The notes: generated by a model not told the origin, from the letters alone. DNA of 64,000 bases from Polyangium sp. 15x6 (GCF_029960785.1 NZ_JASBQE010000050.1:1-64000), one strand, 5' to 3'. Shown: positions 43,818 through 53,068, counted from the stretch's first letter. Program-made: numbers and translations.

Positions 43818-44474
43818 TCAGCCCTCCGAGCCGCCGCCCTTCCTCCGCCTCGCGCCGCTCGGCTTGGGGAAGAACTTCTCCGCGGCGGGTTTTCCGAGCT
43901 CGCTGACGAGCAGACCATACACCTTGGTCATGATGCGCCGAAAAGCCTCCTCGGCGGCGTCGAGCCGGGTCGAGGCGAGCGACTCCGCGGTCAGGGACGT
44001 GGCGAGTGCTTTCTCGGAGGCGTCGAAGGCGGCGAGGCCGGCGGCGATCTTCAGGACGGCGTCCTTTCGGACCTCGTCATTCGCGGGGAGGTGCTCGGTC
44101 AATCGTTTCTGGAGCTCGTCGTACCGCTTCTTTTCTTCATCGATGGGGGCGGCGGTATAATATCCGATTCCATCGGGAAAGATGAGCGTATACGGCGCCT
44201 TCTTGACGGCGTCGGCGCTGCGCCCGGCGAGGTTCGCTCGTGCGTCTTGCGCGACGGAATCGAGCTCGTCGTCGGCCGCGTCGCGATCGGCGCGCGCGTC
44301 CTGCACGGGGCCCTTCGCGTCTTCCCATTCACGACCGCGCTGGAGGACGAGGAGTGTCGCCGCCTCGACGTCGGCCGCGAGCGCGGCCCGCTGGGCCCGG
44401 CGGAGGCGCCGCGAGACGTAACGGCCGTAATGGACGTTGTGGCTGAAAGCGGCATCTTCGTCGGGGAGGCGCAT
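43818..44474 (-). CDS. Helical protein of unknown function
   Basis: 218 aa from ATG 44474; an upstream in-frame ATG at 44537 adds 21 basic residues with no ribosome site. The sequence is mostly helical, Ala/Glu/Asp/Arg-rich with repeated heptads (ADRDAADDELDSVAQDARANL; SEKALATSLTAESLASTRLDAAEEA), and ends in a basic tail ARRRKGGG. No signal peptide, Cys pair or catalytic motif is seen. I do not recognise the family. The coiled-coil pattern suggests a structural or scaffold role. Confidence 0.6.
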   Translation of the reverse strand: MRLPDEDAAFSHNVHYGRYVSRRLRRAQRAALAADVEAATLLVLQRGREWEDAKGPVQDARADRDAADDELDSVAQDARANLAGRSADAVKKAPYTLIFPDGIGYYTAAPIDEEKKRYDELQKRLTEHLPANDEVRKDAVLKIAAGLAAFDASEKALATSLTAESLASTRLDAAEEAFRRIMTKVYGLLVSELGKPAAEKFFPKPSGARRRKGGGSEG

Positions 44475-44582
44475 AGAGGGGACCCTTTCTCCTTTTGAAC
44501 GGCGGCCGAGGCTACGGGGGGTGGGGGAGGGTGTCAAGAGGTTGACGGTGGCCTGTGGCGGGAGGGCCTGCGCGGGGCGTGG

Positions 44583-44981
44583 TCATGGGCCCTTTCGCTG
44601 GGCTTCGAGCTTGTCGCGGAGTTCAAGGGGTTTGGTCTTCGTCCGGGGTACTGCGGCGCGCCTCGTCGATCCGCCGCGTCCTCTTCCCCGGGATTGGTTC
44701 GCCCCTTCGTTGGGCCAGGAGCTCGTCACGCAGCTTCCGCAGGGGGCCGAGGTGGTATTCATAAAAATCCGTCGGGCCATTTGCCATCCCCACGAAAGGT
44801 CACCACCGAACTCATCCACGCATTCGCGTAGGCGCTCCGCGGTGGCATCGGGGACGCGCGGGCGGTCGTCCTGCTGCGTCAGTTGTCGGACCGTGGCCCC
44901 GCAGCCGAGCGGCACGAGCGCCGTCGTCGCGCAACCGAGGAGCCCAAGGGAGAGGAGGGTTTGCGCACGCGCAGAGGTCAT
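44583..44981 (-). pseudogene. Lipoprotein gene with scrambled 3' half
   Basis: ATG 44981 opens a leader with two possible lipobox cysteines (LLGC, LGC) and a coherent start (TVRQLTQQDDRPRVPDATAERLRECVDEFGGDLSWG). After GGDLSWG (about 44790) the frame gives a low-quality sequence to its stop at 44583. Another frame takes over with protein-like sequence (see 44623-44787). No ribosome site is clear. Most likely this is a lipoprotein gene cut and joined to a piece of another gene. Confidence 0.4.
44623..44787 (-). CDS. Possible 54-aa small protein
   Basis: The frame starts at ATG 44787 (MANGPTDFYEYHLG) and includes LRKLRDELLAQRRGEP and IPGKRTRRID before its TGA at 44623. The composition is balanced and helix-friendly, unlike the overlapping frame. 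A weak GGGG precedes the start. It is either a short gene or the end of a gene whose 5' part was lost in the join described for 44583-44981. An echo of LRDELLAQRRG occurs as LRDKLEAQRKG about 30 nt further in the other frame. Confidence 0.3.
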   Translation of the reverse strand: MANGPTDFYEYHLGPLRKLRDELLAQRRGEPIPGKRTRRIDEARRSTPDEDQTP

Positions 44982-45012
44982 GCCAAAGCGGACCACGCCG
45001 CAAAGGCGTGCG

Positions 45013-46929
45013 TCAATGCGGCGGGCGAGGAGGCGGGGCCGGCATTGGGCCGCCGGGTCCCGGCGGCGCCGCTTGTTTTCGTTGTCCCTCCGAAAGCAGC
45101 GCCCGATAGGTCTCCGAAGTCCGAACGAGCTCCTCGTGTGTGCCCATTGCCGCAATGCGGCCCTTGTCGAGCACCACATTGAACGTCGATTTCACGAGGT
45201 GCGGCGCATGCGTGACGATAATCGTCGTCCGCCCGGCCGAGAGCTCGACCACGCTGCCGAGCAGCTCCTCCGCCGTGGCCGCCGGCAGCCCCGCTTCCGG
45301 CTCGTCGAGCACGAGCAGGCGAGCGTCGCGGAGGAGCATTCGCGCCAGCATGATTCGACGCTGCTCGCCGCCCGAGAAGTTCGGCGGCACCTTGCGCACG
45401 ACCGCCTCGAGCCCCCGGCCGCCCTTGTCCTCGGCCAGATCGTCGAGCCGCACGCGCGCGAGGATGCGCCGCATCGCCGCCTCGTCCGGCGGATCGGCGA
45501 GGCCGAGCGCGAGGTTTTCCGCGACGCTGCGCTCGAAGAGCAATGACGCCTGGCCGAGCACCGCGAAGAGGCGCGAGAGGCCTTGCGGCGAGAGGCGCGT
45601 GAGGTCGACGCCGCCGACCTCGATCTTGCCACGCGTCGGATCGTCGAGCCGCAAGAGCAAGCGCACGAGCGTGGACTTGCCCGAGCCCGAAGCGCCGCAG
45701 ATCGCGACCACCGCGCCCGCGGGGATGCGAAGCGAGAGGTCGCAGAGCACGTCGTCCTTCGCGCCCTCGGGCCGGTAGCCGACGTGATCGAGGACGACCT
45801 CGTCGCTCGCGATCGCCGCGAGCGGGAGCGGGCTCTCGGGCTCGGGCGGGTGCGGGGGCAAGGCGAGCAGATCACGGAGCGAGGCGAGCAGCGGCGCGCG
45901 CTCGAGCAGGCCCGAGCGGAGGCCGTCGAGCGCCTCGAAGCGCGCGAGCAGGAGCGGCGTGACGAGCAGGAGCTTCGCGACGTCGCCGGCCTCGTACACG
46001 CGGCCCGAGAGGCGGAGCGCGATGAGGATGACGAGCGGCGACATCGCCGTGAGCACGCTCTTGATCTGCCCCGACGCCGCGAGCGCAGCGGCAAAGCTCC
46101 GGCGCGCGTCGGCCGCGCGATGTGCCGCGTCTTGGACTTCGGTGAGCGCCGTTTGCCGCGCGCCGAGCAGGCGCAGCTCCTCGGTGCCCGCGAGCATCTC
46201 GCCGAGCGAGCCGAAGACCGCCGTGTCCGATCGCTGCATGGCCTGCATGCGCTCGCCCACGCGGCGCGAGGCGCGATCGGAGAGCACGCGCGAGAGCACG
46301 AAGAGCAGCGCCGTGCCCACGAGCACGGGCCACGCGCCGCCCGTCGCGAGCTCGAACGCGAGGACGAGGAGCGTGACGATCGCCTGGGGCAAGCCCGTGA
46401 TGACCGCGACGGCAAAATCCGATACGGCCGCCGCGTCGCGCGCGATGACGAGCTTCACGGCCTCGAAGCCACGAACGGCCGGCGCTTTCACGCCGGGCGG
46501 CGCCGGCGGACCGCCTTTGGGCGCGAGCGCGCGCGCACCGGCCGCGTCGACGTCGCGCGGAGAGGCCCAGAGCGCCGCGCGCACGAGCTCCACGCGGAGC
46601 GCCGCCGTGAGCTCGGCCGAGAGCTCGGAGCCTTTGCGGCTCTGCGCCATCGTGACGCCCACGCTGATCGTCACGGCCGCGAGCGTCGCCACGATGACGA
46701 GCCACGGGCTCTGTCCCGACACGAGGCGCGCGAACAGGCCCGCGAGGCCAGGGCTCGGCGAGGCGGGGCGCCCCTGGATCGCGCCGATCGCGACGCCGAC
46801 GAGGCCCGGCAGGACGCCGGCCATGACGCCCGCGAGCGACGCGAGGCCCGCCGCGAGGACGAAGCCGACGAGCGGGCCGCCTCGCAAGGAGCGACGGACG
46901 ACGCGGAGGATCCTCCAGAGATCGCGCAC
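45013..46929 (-). CDS. ABC transporter, fused membrane and ATPase domains
   Basis: 638 aa. Residues 1-340 hold about six helices of an exporter-type membrane domain (GFVLAAGLASLAGVMAGVLP; VLVGTALLFVLSRVLSDRAS; SVLTAMSPLVILIAL). Residues about 385-615 are the ATPase: Walker A GASGSGKST, Q-loop LGQASLLFERS, signature NFSGGEQRR, Walker B LLVLDEPE and the switch His in VTHAPHL. A Pro-rich tail ends it. It probably exports a lipid, peptide or drug as a homodimer or with an unlinked partner; the substrate is unknown. No second ABC gene is adjacent. Confidence 0.9.
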   Translation of the reverse strand: MRDLWRILRVVRRSLRGGPLVGFVLAAGLASLAGVMAGVLPGLVGVAIGAIQGRPASPSPGLAGLFARLVSGQSPWLVIVATLAAVTISVGVTMAQSRKGSELSAELTAALRVELVRAALWASPRDVDAAGARALAPKGGPPAPPGVKAPAVRGFEAVKLVIARDAAAVSDFAVAVITGLPQAIVTLLVLAFELATGGAWPVLVGTALLFVLSRVLSDRASRRVGERMQAMQRSDTAVFGSLGEMLAGTEELRLLGARQTALTEVQDAAHRAADARRSFAAALAASGQIKSVLTAMSPLVILIALRLSGRVYEAGDVAKLLLVTPLLLARFEALDGLRSGLLERAPLLASLRDLLALPPHPPEPESPLPLAAIASDEVVLDHVGYRPEGAKDDVLCDLSLRIPAGAVVAICGASGSGKSTLVRLLLRLDDPTRGKIEVGGVDLTRLSPQGLSRLFAVLGQASLLFERSVAENLALGLADPPDEAAMRRILARVRLDDLAEDKGGRGLEAVVRKVPPNFSGGEQRRIMLARMLLRDARLLVLDEPEAGLPAATAEELLGSVVELSAGRTTIIVTHAPHLVKSTFNVVLDKGRIAAMGTHEELVRTSETYRALLSEGQRKQAAPPGPGGPMPAPPPRPPH

Positions 46930-47035
46930 GGGCCGCGGATGCTACCCGAAGACGGACGAGCAAGGGCGCCCGTTGCAAGCCGCGCGCTTTCGGTAGACCC
47001 TACGCGTGGTGCGAAGAGAGCAGAACGGAGGCCTC

Positions 47036-47716
47036 GTGCTCACGGCCCTGCTGTGCGCCTCGCTCGTCGCGTGCACGAGCGAGCCCGCGCCCGCGCCCGC
47101 GCCTCCGCCACGCGCTGCCTCGTCCGTGTTCTCGCCCGAGGTCGCCGCGCGCCTGCCGCTCGCCGAGCCCGAGGACGGCGGCGCGCCCGTCGCGAAGGCG
47201 CCCGTGCCGGGCGTGCTCGAGGAGATCCTCGCCGCCGCGCCGAAGTCGTCCGCTCCGCCGACGGGGCCGGACGGAGGGACGCTCGTCGGTACGGAGACGG
47301 GCGTCCGCGACGAGACGGAAGGCGCGCCCGAAGGCCCAGGCAGTCGCCTCGAGGTAGCCGCGCCGCGGATGGCCAAACGAATCCAGATCCAGGAGGGGAG
47401 CCCCGACGTGCACGAGGGGATCCCGTCGCCGGCCGTGGAGCGCGCAGCGCGCGCGCAGCTTTATTACCCGCTCGTCACGCGTTGCCGCGGCGCCGATGGC
47501 AAGATCCTGCCGCCCGACACGATCGTGCTTCGTTTCAAGATCGACGTGGACGGCTACATCGTGCCCTCGTCGATCAGCGCGAGCGGCACGGAGGCGCGCT
47601 ACGAGGCCGCGGCAAACTGCATGCAACGCGAGCTGTCGGCAGCGGCGTTCCGGGCGCCCGCGGCCGCGCGGGGCGTCGCCACCTGGGTGAACGCCACGGT
47701 TCCGTCCGTCGATTGA
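47036..47716 (+). CDS. Lipoprotein with TonB/AgmX-like C-terminal domain
   Basis: 226 aa. GTG 47036 is chosen because GGAGG ends 4 nt before it; GTG 47006 would add 10 residues but has no ribosome site. The lipobox LVAC follows. A Pro/Ala/Glu-rich linker leads to a C-terminal domain of about 90 residues: YYPLVTRCRGADGKILPPDT, VLRFKIDVDGYIVPSSISASG, YEAAANCMQRELSAAAF. The pattern 'vector of polar strand, C...C, then F-x-P' resembles the TonB/AgmX-type C-terminal fold common in myxobacterial lipoproteins. The function is unknown. Confidence 0.65.
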   Translation: MLTALLCASLVACTSEPAPAPAPPPRAASSVFSPEVAARLPLAEPEDGGAPVAKAPVPGVLEEILAAAPKSSAPPTGPDGGTLVGTETGVRDETEGAPEGPGSRLEVAAPRMAKRIQIQEGSPDVHEGIPSPAVERAARAQLYYPLVTRCRGADGKILPPDTIVLRFKIDVDGYIVPSSISASGTEARYEAAANCMQRELSAAAFRAPAAARGVATWVNATVPSVD

Positions 47717-47839
47717 TTGACGCCTCGATGCCGGAACTTGCTCCCACGCCGGGCGCTTGCGGTTCGGGTTGCATGACCGGCGCGGCGAGCCCAGCCTGGC
47801 TCGATGCCTCGCGGCGCGGGCAAGGGAGGGGAGCGCGGA

Positions 47840-47865
47840 ATGCGGTCCATTTTCGTGGGCCGCAT
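47840..47865. other. 9-bp hairpin between lipoprotein and flavoprotein genes
   Basis: ATGCGGTCC (47840-47848) pairs with GGGCCGCAT (47857-47865) with one T-G wobble around an 8-nt loop (ATTTTCGT). It lies 124 nt past the lipoprotein stop and 125 nt before the flavoprotein start. It may be a terminator or part of the flavoprotein leader. Confidence 0.35.
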
Positions 47866-47989
47866 CGCTTGTCCATTCGGCTTGCGTGGTCTTTTCGAGC
47901 CTTCGCTTCCGTCCGGGAAATACGGGGATGGAGTATAAGGGCCGAGCGCCGCCACGAGGACCGAGGGTAGAGGTGAGCGGAGACCGACG

Positions 47990-50900
47990 GTGGATCTGAG
48001 CGACCAGTCCCAGACCCTGGTGATCATCGGCAACGGGATGGTCGGCTGGAAGCTCTGCCAGCGAATGGTGGAGTACGGCGCGAACGACGAGATCCGCATC
48101 CTCGTGTTCGGCGAGGAAGCGGTGCCGGCCTACGACCGCGTGCACCTCACGGAGTACTTCGCCGGGCGCCCGCTCTCGACGTTCTCGCTCTCGCCCGAGA
48201 GCTGGTACCAGCAAAACGGGATCGAGCTCTACCTCGGCGATCCGATCGTCGAGGTCGATCGCGAGCAGAGCGTGGTGCGCTCACGCTCGGGCCTGCGCGT
48301 CGAGTACAACCGCCTCGTCTTCGCCACCGGGTCGCGCCCGTTCGTCCCGCCGATCGAGGGCGCCGATCTGCCAGGCGTCTTCGTCTACCGCACGCTCGAC
48401 GACGTCGCCGACATCGAGGAGTACGCGTGCGATTTCGCGCCGACGACGAGCGCCGCCGTGATCGGCGGAGGCCTGCTCGGGCTGGAAGCGGCGAAGGCGG
48501 TCTACGATCTCGAGCTCGACGTGCACGTCGTCGAGGTCTCGCCCTACCTCATGCCGCGGCAGCTCGACGCCGACGGCGGCGCGGTCCTGCGCGACAAGGT
48601 CGAGCGGATGGGCGTGAAGGTCCGGTGCGGGAAGAAGCTGCTCCGGATCGAGCAGGTCTCGCTCGATCCACCCGGCGGCGCGTACGGCGACGACGGCGTG
48701 TCCCGTCCCCTTGCCCCGCGCTCCCCGGACGAGCCCGAGGCCGAGGGCGAGGACGTCGCCCCTGCGATGGCGCTGCGCCTGCACTTCGACGACGGCGAGA
48801 CGCTCATCGTCGGCATGGTGATCTTCGCGGCCGGCGTGCGCCCGCGGGGCGAGCTCGCGAAAGCGGCGGGCCTGCAGATGGCCGGCGACGGCGGGATCGT
48901 GGTCGATGACCGGCTGCAGGCGATCGATCGGAAGACGCGCATGCCCGATGAGCAGATCTTCGCCGTCGGCGAGTGCGCGTCGCACCAGGGCACGACGTAC
49001 GGGCTCGTCTTGCCGGGCTACCAGATGGTCGACGTGGCCGCGGCGAACCTGCTCGGCGCCGAGCGCAAGTTCGAGGGCGCCGACACCTCGGCGAAGCTCA
49101 AGCTGATGGGCGAGACCGTCGCGGCGCTCGGCGAGCACGATGGCGATCAGCGCCTCGGCGGCAACGCGCTCGTGTTCAGCGGCGGCGGCGTCTACCGCAA
49201 GCTCGTGATCCGCGACGGGCGGCTCATCGGCGCGGTGACCGTGGGCGAGTGGGAGAACCTCGACCGCATCCGGGAGCTGCTCAAGGCGCCGCTGCCGCTC
49301 TCGTTCTGGGACATGCGCAGGTTCCGCGGCACGGGCAACCTGTGGCCGAAGTCCGAGTCCTCGCCCGTCACGGAGTGGCCGGCCGAGGCGATCGTCTGCG
49401 GCTGCGTGCGGGTGACGCGCGGCGCGCTCGCGCTGGCGATCGAGGGCGGGTGTGCGTCGGTCGAGGCGCTCGGGACGAAGACGGGCGCGGGCACGCTCTG
49501 CGGTTCGTGCAAGCCGCTGCTCGCGGAGCTGCTCGGCCAGGACGGACCCGTGAGCGTCTTCGAGCCGATGCCCACGTCGTGGCGTGAGGGGCCGCGGAGC
49601 CGTCGCGGCGACGGCGGGCCCCGGTCGCGGCGCGGGGAGGGGCCGCGGAGCCGTCGCGGCGAGCTCTCGCCCTCGTCGCGGCTCGAGTCGTCGAGACGCA
49701 CGAGCGTCATCCCGCCTTCGTCGCTCGCCACCGTGCCGTCGTCGACGGGCAGCGACGCGCCGCGCTCGCGCCGCGATGGCATCCCGTCGTCGCTCGAGGC
49801 CCTCGCGGGGCTCGAGCTCGCACAGCCCTCGGTCCGCGACATCGCGCCGGCCTCGCGCCGCTTCTCGATCACCATCACGGATCGGCCGCCGGAGCTCGCG
49901 AGCGCGCAGGGCCTCGGCCTCTGGAGCGTGACGCCCCTCGCGCCCGTGGTGGTCGAGGACGACGAGGACATCGAGCCGGCGCCGATGTCCGTGCGGGGCC
50001 GCATGATCCACGCGCCGGCCGAGGACGAAGGCGACGCGGGCCCCGTGTCGATGCGCAGCGCGACGCTCTCCTCCTCGCGCGTCGCCGTGGACCTGCCGCC
50101 GCCGAGCACGCTCCGTTCGTCGATCCCGCCGTCTTCGCCGGCCGAGGCGATCCAAGCCGCGAACTTCGTCGCCGCTTCCTTCGAGGCGCTCGAAGCGCCG
50201 GAGGAAGCGCCCGTCGCGCGTCGTGGCGTCGCGCTCGCGTCGGAGACGCCGCCGGCCGGCACCGAGATCGCGCCGCGCTCGAAACCGACACTCGGGGAGA
50301 CCACGCTCCGCGAGGCCGTGAAGACGCCGCCGACGGGCACCGAGCTCGCGCCGCGCTCGCCGCGCCTCGCGCTCGATCCGGTTCGCCGGGACGACGCCGC
50401 GCCGACGCCGCCCACGGGCATTGCGGTCGTGCCGCGATCACCGCGTTCCTTGGAGGCCCAAGCGCCTCCTTCGGTCCGCGCGTCCTCGATCACGCCGCCC
50501 TCGGGCATCGCGATCACGCCGCGCACCCCGCGCCGCACCTCGACCCCGCCGGCGGGCATCGCGCTCATCGGGCTCGGCGGCGAGGCGCTCCCGCCTTCGC
50601 TCCCCGAGACGCCCGCGACCGGCCTCGTCCTCGGCCTCGCCGCGCGCGCCACCGCCGAGGGCCCGATCCGCAGATCGACCCCGCCGGCCGGCTCGGTGCG
50701 CGTCATGTCCATCTTGCCGCCGCCTTCTTCCCACGCGGTCCCGCCCTCGTCCGCGCCGCCGACCTCGTCGCGCCCGATCTCCAGCGGCGTCATCCTCCCG
50801 CCCTCGGACGTGGCCATCATCTCGGTCGACGAGCCCTTGCCGAGGCTCGCCCCCTTGCCCATCATCGAGCCGCCCCTCTTCGCGGCCTCCTCGGACGTGC

Positions 50901-51748
50901 CGCCCTCCTCGGCGCGCCGGCTCTCCGCGATGGAGGGCCTCATCGACATCGACGAGCGCAAGGAGAGCTCCTCGACCCGCTACTCGCGCATCTCGCTCCT
51001 CGCGAGCGTCGACGAGGGCGAGATCGCCGGGGTCCTCGCGGTCTCGCGTGACGGGCTCACGCCGAGCGTCACGCCGGGCCTCGCCGCCGTGGATCGGGCG
51101 CCGATGTCCCGGCGGAGCTGGGTGCCTCCGAAGCGCCTCAGCATACCGCCGGGCGCGCTCCAGACCCCCTCGGTGCCGCCGGTGCGGCCCTCGATCGCGC
51201 CTTCGATCCAGGCTCCGCCGGAGCGCGGTCGCAAGATTCTCCTCGTTGCGTCGGTCGTCGCTTTATCCTGGGTCCTCGTGCTGGTCCTCGCCCCCTCGCT
51301 CACCCCCTCGCGCTCCGTCCGGACGGGCGTCTTCCTGGACGTGCTCCTGCGTCCGGGGATCGCGAAGCAGGTGAGCGGCTACGCCCTCGTCGGGCTCGCG
51401 GTGGCGAGCCTCGGCGTCTCGCTGCGCAAGCGCTGGAAGCGGTTCCGGTCCGCGGACGTGCCCGTCTGGCGCACGGTCCACGCGGTCCTCGGCGCGGCGA
51501 CCATGCTCTTGTTTTTCCTGCACACGGGCCTCTCCGCGGGGACCCGGATCAACCTCGTCCTGGCGATCGACTTTCTCGCCGTGGTGCTCCTCGGGGCGCT
51601 CGCGGGGGGCGTGTTCGCGGTGAGCTCCCGGTGGAGCCCCCTCGTCGCGCGGGACCGTCGTTTGCGGGCTTCCTACGTTCACCTCCTCCTGACCTGGCCG
51701 TTGCCGATCCTGATCGCCCTCCATGTGCTTGCCGTGTACTACTACTGA
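47990..51748 (+). CDS. NirB-like FAD/[2Fe-2S] protein fused through a repeat linker to a heme b-type membrane domain
   Basis: 1252 aa from GTG 47990. Residues 1-430 are a pyridine-nucleotide disulfide-type flavin domain close to the NirB N-terminus (VIIGNGMVGWKLCQRM; FATGSRPFVPPIEG; AVIGGGLLGLEAAKAV; FAVGECASHQG). Residues about 465-515 form a BFD-type [2Fe-2S] module with VCGCVRV and LCGSCKP. Sirohaem domains are absent. Residues about 525-1078 are Ser/Pro/Arg-rich low-complexity, with several TPP(A/T/S)G-x4-PR(S/T)PR-like repeats and PRSRRG repeats. The last 170 residues have five helices with His in helix 3 (RTVHAVLG, FFLHTG) and helix 5 (SYVHLLL, ALHVLAV), fit to bind two b hemes. It should pass electrons from NAD(P)H into the membrane. 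The gene ends 15 nt before the multiheme cytochrome gene. Confidence 0.85.
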   Translation: MDLSDQSQTLVIIGNGMVGWKLCQRMVEYGANDEIRILVFGEEAVPAYDRVHLTEYFAGRPLSTFSLSPESWYQQNGIELYLGDPIVEVDREQSVVRSRSGLRVEYNRLVFATGSRPFVPPIEGADLPGVFVYRTLDDVADIEEYACDFAPTTSAAVIGGGLLGLEAAKAVYDLELDVHVVEVSPYLMPRQLDADGGAVLRDKVERMGVKVRCGKKLLRIEQVSLDPPGGAYGDDGVSRPLAPRSPDEPEAEGEDVAPAMALRLHFDDGETLIVGMVIFAAGVRPRGELAKAAGLQMAGDGGIVVDDRLQAIDRKTRMPDEQIFAVGECASHQGTTYGLVLPGYQMVDVAAANLLGAERKFEGADTSAKLKLMGETVAALGEHDGDQRLGGNALVFSGGGVYRKLVIRDGRLIGAVTVGEWENLDRIRELLKAPLPLSFWDMRRFRGTGNLWPKSESSPVTEWPAEAIVCGCVRVTRGALALAIEGGCASVEALGTKTGAGTLCGSCKPLLAELLGQDGPVSVFEPMPTSWREGPRSRRGDGGPRSRRGEGPRSRRGELSPSSRLESSRRTSVIPPSSLATVPSSTGSDAPRSRRDGIPSSLEALAGLELAQPSVRDIAPASRRFSITITDRPPELASAQGLGLWSVTPLAPVVVEDDEDIEPAPMSVRGRMIHAPAEDEGDAGPVSMRSATLSSSRVAVDLPPPSTLRSSIPPSSPAEAIQAANFVAASFEALEAPEEAPVARRGVALASETPPAGTEIAPRSKPTLGETTLREAVKTPPTGTELAPRSPRLALDPVRRDDAAPTPPTGIAVVPRSPRSLEAQAPPSVRASSITPPSGIAITPRTPRRTSTPPAGIALIGLGGEALPPSLPETPATGLVLGLAARATAEGPIRRSTPPAGSVRVMSILPPPSSHAVPPSSAPPTSSRPISSGVILPPSDVAIISVDEPLPRLAPLPIIEPPLFAASSDVPPSSARRLSAMEGLIDIDERKESSSTRYSRISLLASVDEGEIAGVLAVSRDGLTPSVTPGLAAVDRAPMSRRSWVPPKRLSIPPGALQTPSVPPVRPSIAPSIQAPPERGRKILLVASVVALSWVLVLVLAPSLTPSRSVRTGVFLDVLLRPGIAKQVSGYALVGLAVASLGVSLRKRWKRFRSADVPVWRTVHAVLGAATMLLFFLHTGLSAGTRINLVLAIDFLAVVLLGALAGGVFAVSSRWSPLVARDRRLRASYVHLLLTWPLPILIALHVLAVYYY

Positions 51749-51763
51749 GAGGCGGGCCTGCTG

Positions 51764-53068
51764 ATGAGCACGCGTACCTCGATCTTGGCCTGGCTCCTGC
51801 TCACGGGGCTCGTGGGCGGCTTCGGGGCCTTCCGGTTCACCTCAAAGGACCAGACGCTCTATTTGCCCGATCAGACGTCCCACGGGCATCATCAAATCGA
51901 AATGGCGTGTGCGTCCTGCCATACCCCGTTCGGCGGCGTGAAGGACGACGCTTGCACGAATTGCCACGGCGAACAGCGCACCGCGGCCGACTCGCATCCG
52001 GCCTCGAAGTTCAACGACCCGCGCAACGCCGGCAACCTCGAAAAGATCGACGCGCGCCGCTGCGTCACGTGCCACGTCGAGCACTGGCCCGAGGGGACGC
52101 ACCGCGAGGGCTACACGCTCCCCGTGGATTTCTGCGTCACGTGCCACGAAGACGTCGGCACCGAGCGGCCGAGCCACGCGGGGATGTCGTTTACCACGTG
52201 CAGCGACGCGGGCTGCCACAACTACCACGACAACCGCGTGCTCTGGGAAGACTACCTGAAGAAGCACCTCGGCGAGCCCTTCTTGCTCGCGTCGGCGAAG
52301 GTCTTGCCGCGCGGGGTCGCGACGGTCGCGAAGGGGCCGAAGTCGCTCGCCGGCAAGGATCAGGACGCGCCGCGCACGGTGGCGTTCTCGGCGGCGCTCG
52401 TCTCGGAGTGGGAGGAGTCGGCGCACGCGCGCGCGGGCATCAACTGCTCCGGTTGTCACGGCGGAACGCAGGGCCTCGCCTGGGTGAACAAACCCCCGCT
52501 GACGATCTGCGCGGGCTGCCATGCCGAACAAAACAAGGGGTTTGGCCTGGGGAAGCACGGAATGCGCGTCGCCGCGGGCCTCGGCCCGATGAGCCCGGCC
52601 CTCGCGCGTTTGCCCATGCGGGCCGAGGCCAAGGAGCTCGAGGTCGGCTGTGAGAGCTGCCACGGCGGGCACTCCGTGAATGCCCGGAAAGCGGCCGTGG
52701 ACTCGTGCCTCGGATGCCACGACGACGAACACAGCCGGTCCTACCAGCGGTCGCCGCACTTCAAGTTGTGGGAGGCCGAGATAAACCGCACGGCTCCGCC
52801 CGGGACGGGTGTATCGTGTGCAACGTGCCACATGCCCCGCGAGAAGTCGTCGAGTGGAGCTGTCGTGGTGCAGCACAACCAGAACGACAACTTGAGGCCG
52901 AGCGAGAAGATGGTCCGCAACGTCTGCGCGAGCTGCCACGGCGTGGGCTTCTCGCTCGACGCGGTCGCGGACCCGGAGCTCGTCCGGCACAACTTCGCCG
53001 GTCGCCCGAAGAAACACGTGGCGAGCGTGGACATGGTCGAGAAGCGCGCAGCGCCGGGGAAGCGCTGA
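51764..53068 (+). CDS. Multiheme c-type cytochrome (10 CxxCH plus one CX4CH)
   Basis: 434 aa. An N-terminal hydrophobic segment (ILAWLLLTGLVGGFGAF) exports or anchors it. Ten CxxCH heme sites are visible (CASCH, CTNCH, CVTCH twice, CSGCH, CAGCH, CESCH, CLGCH, CATCH, CASCH). One CSDAGCH, a CX4CH site, lies between the fourth and fifth. Extra His for axial ligation are plentiful near the N-terminus (HGHHQIEMACASCH). This arrangement fits a periplasmic electron conduit of the cytochrome c3/NrfH-octaheme type rather than a terminal reductase. It follows the membrane flavoprotein by 15 nt, so the two are almost certainly co-transcribed. Confidence 0.88.
   Translation: MSTRTSILAWLLLTGLVGGFGAFRFTSKDQTLYLPDQTSHGHHQIEMACASCHTPFGGVKDDACTNCHGEQRTAADSHPASKFNDPRNAGNLEKIDARRCVTCHVEHWPEGTHREGYTLPVDFCVTCHEDVGTERPSHAGMSFTTCSDAGCHNYHDNRVLWEDYLKKHLGEPFLLASAKVLPRGVATVAKGPKSLAGKDQDAPRTVAFSAALVSEWEESAHARAGINCSGCHGGTQGLAWVNKPPLTICAGCHAEQNKGFGLGKHGMRVAAGLGPMSPALARLPMRAEAKELEVGCESCHGGHSVNARKAAVDSCLGCHDDEHSRSYQRSPHFKLWEAEINRTAPPGTGVSCATCHMPREKSSSGAVVVQHNQNDNLRPSEKMVRNVCASCHGVGFSLDAVADPELVRHNFAGRPKKHVASVDMVEKRAAPGKR

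Noticed and set aside
43353-44498. + strand frame reading the 42-bp repeat as a Pro-rich protein
   Set aside because: 42 is a multiple of three, so every frame repeats a 14-residue unit; the sequence beyond the repeat is antisense of the helical protein gene.
47934-47939. TATAAG as -10 box of the flavoprotein operon
   Set aside because: No acceptable -35 box at 16-18 bp; left unannotated.
49192-50961. 589-codon - strand frame opposite the flavoprotein linker
   Set aside because: The linker is low complexity, so its antisense is also open; no start signal and no domain.
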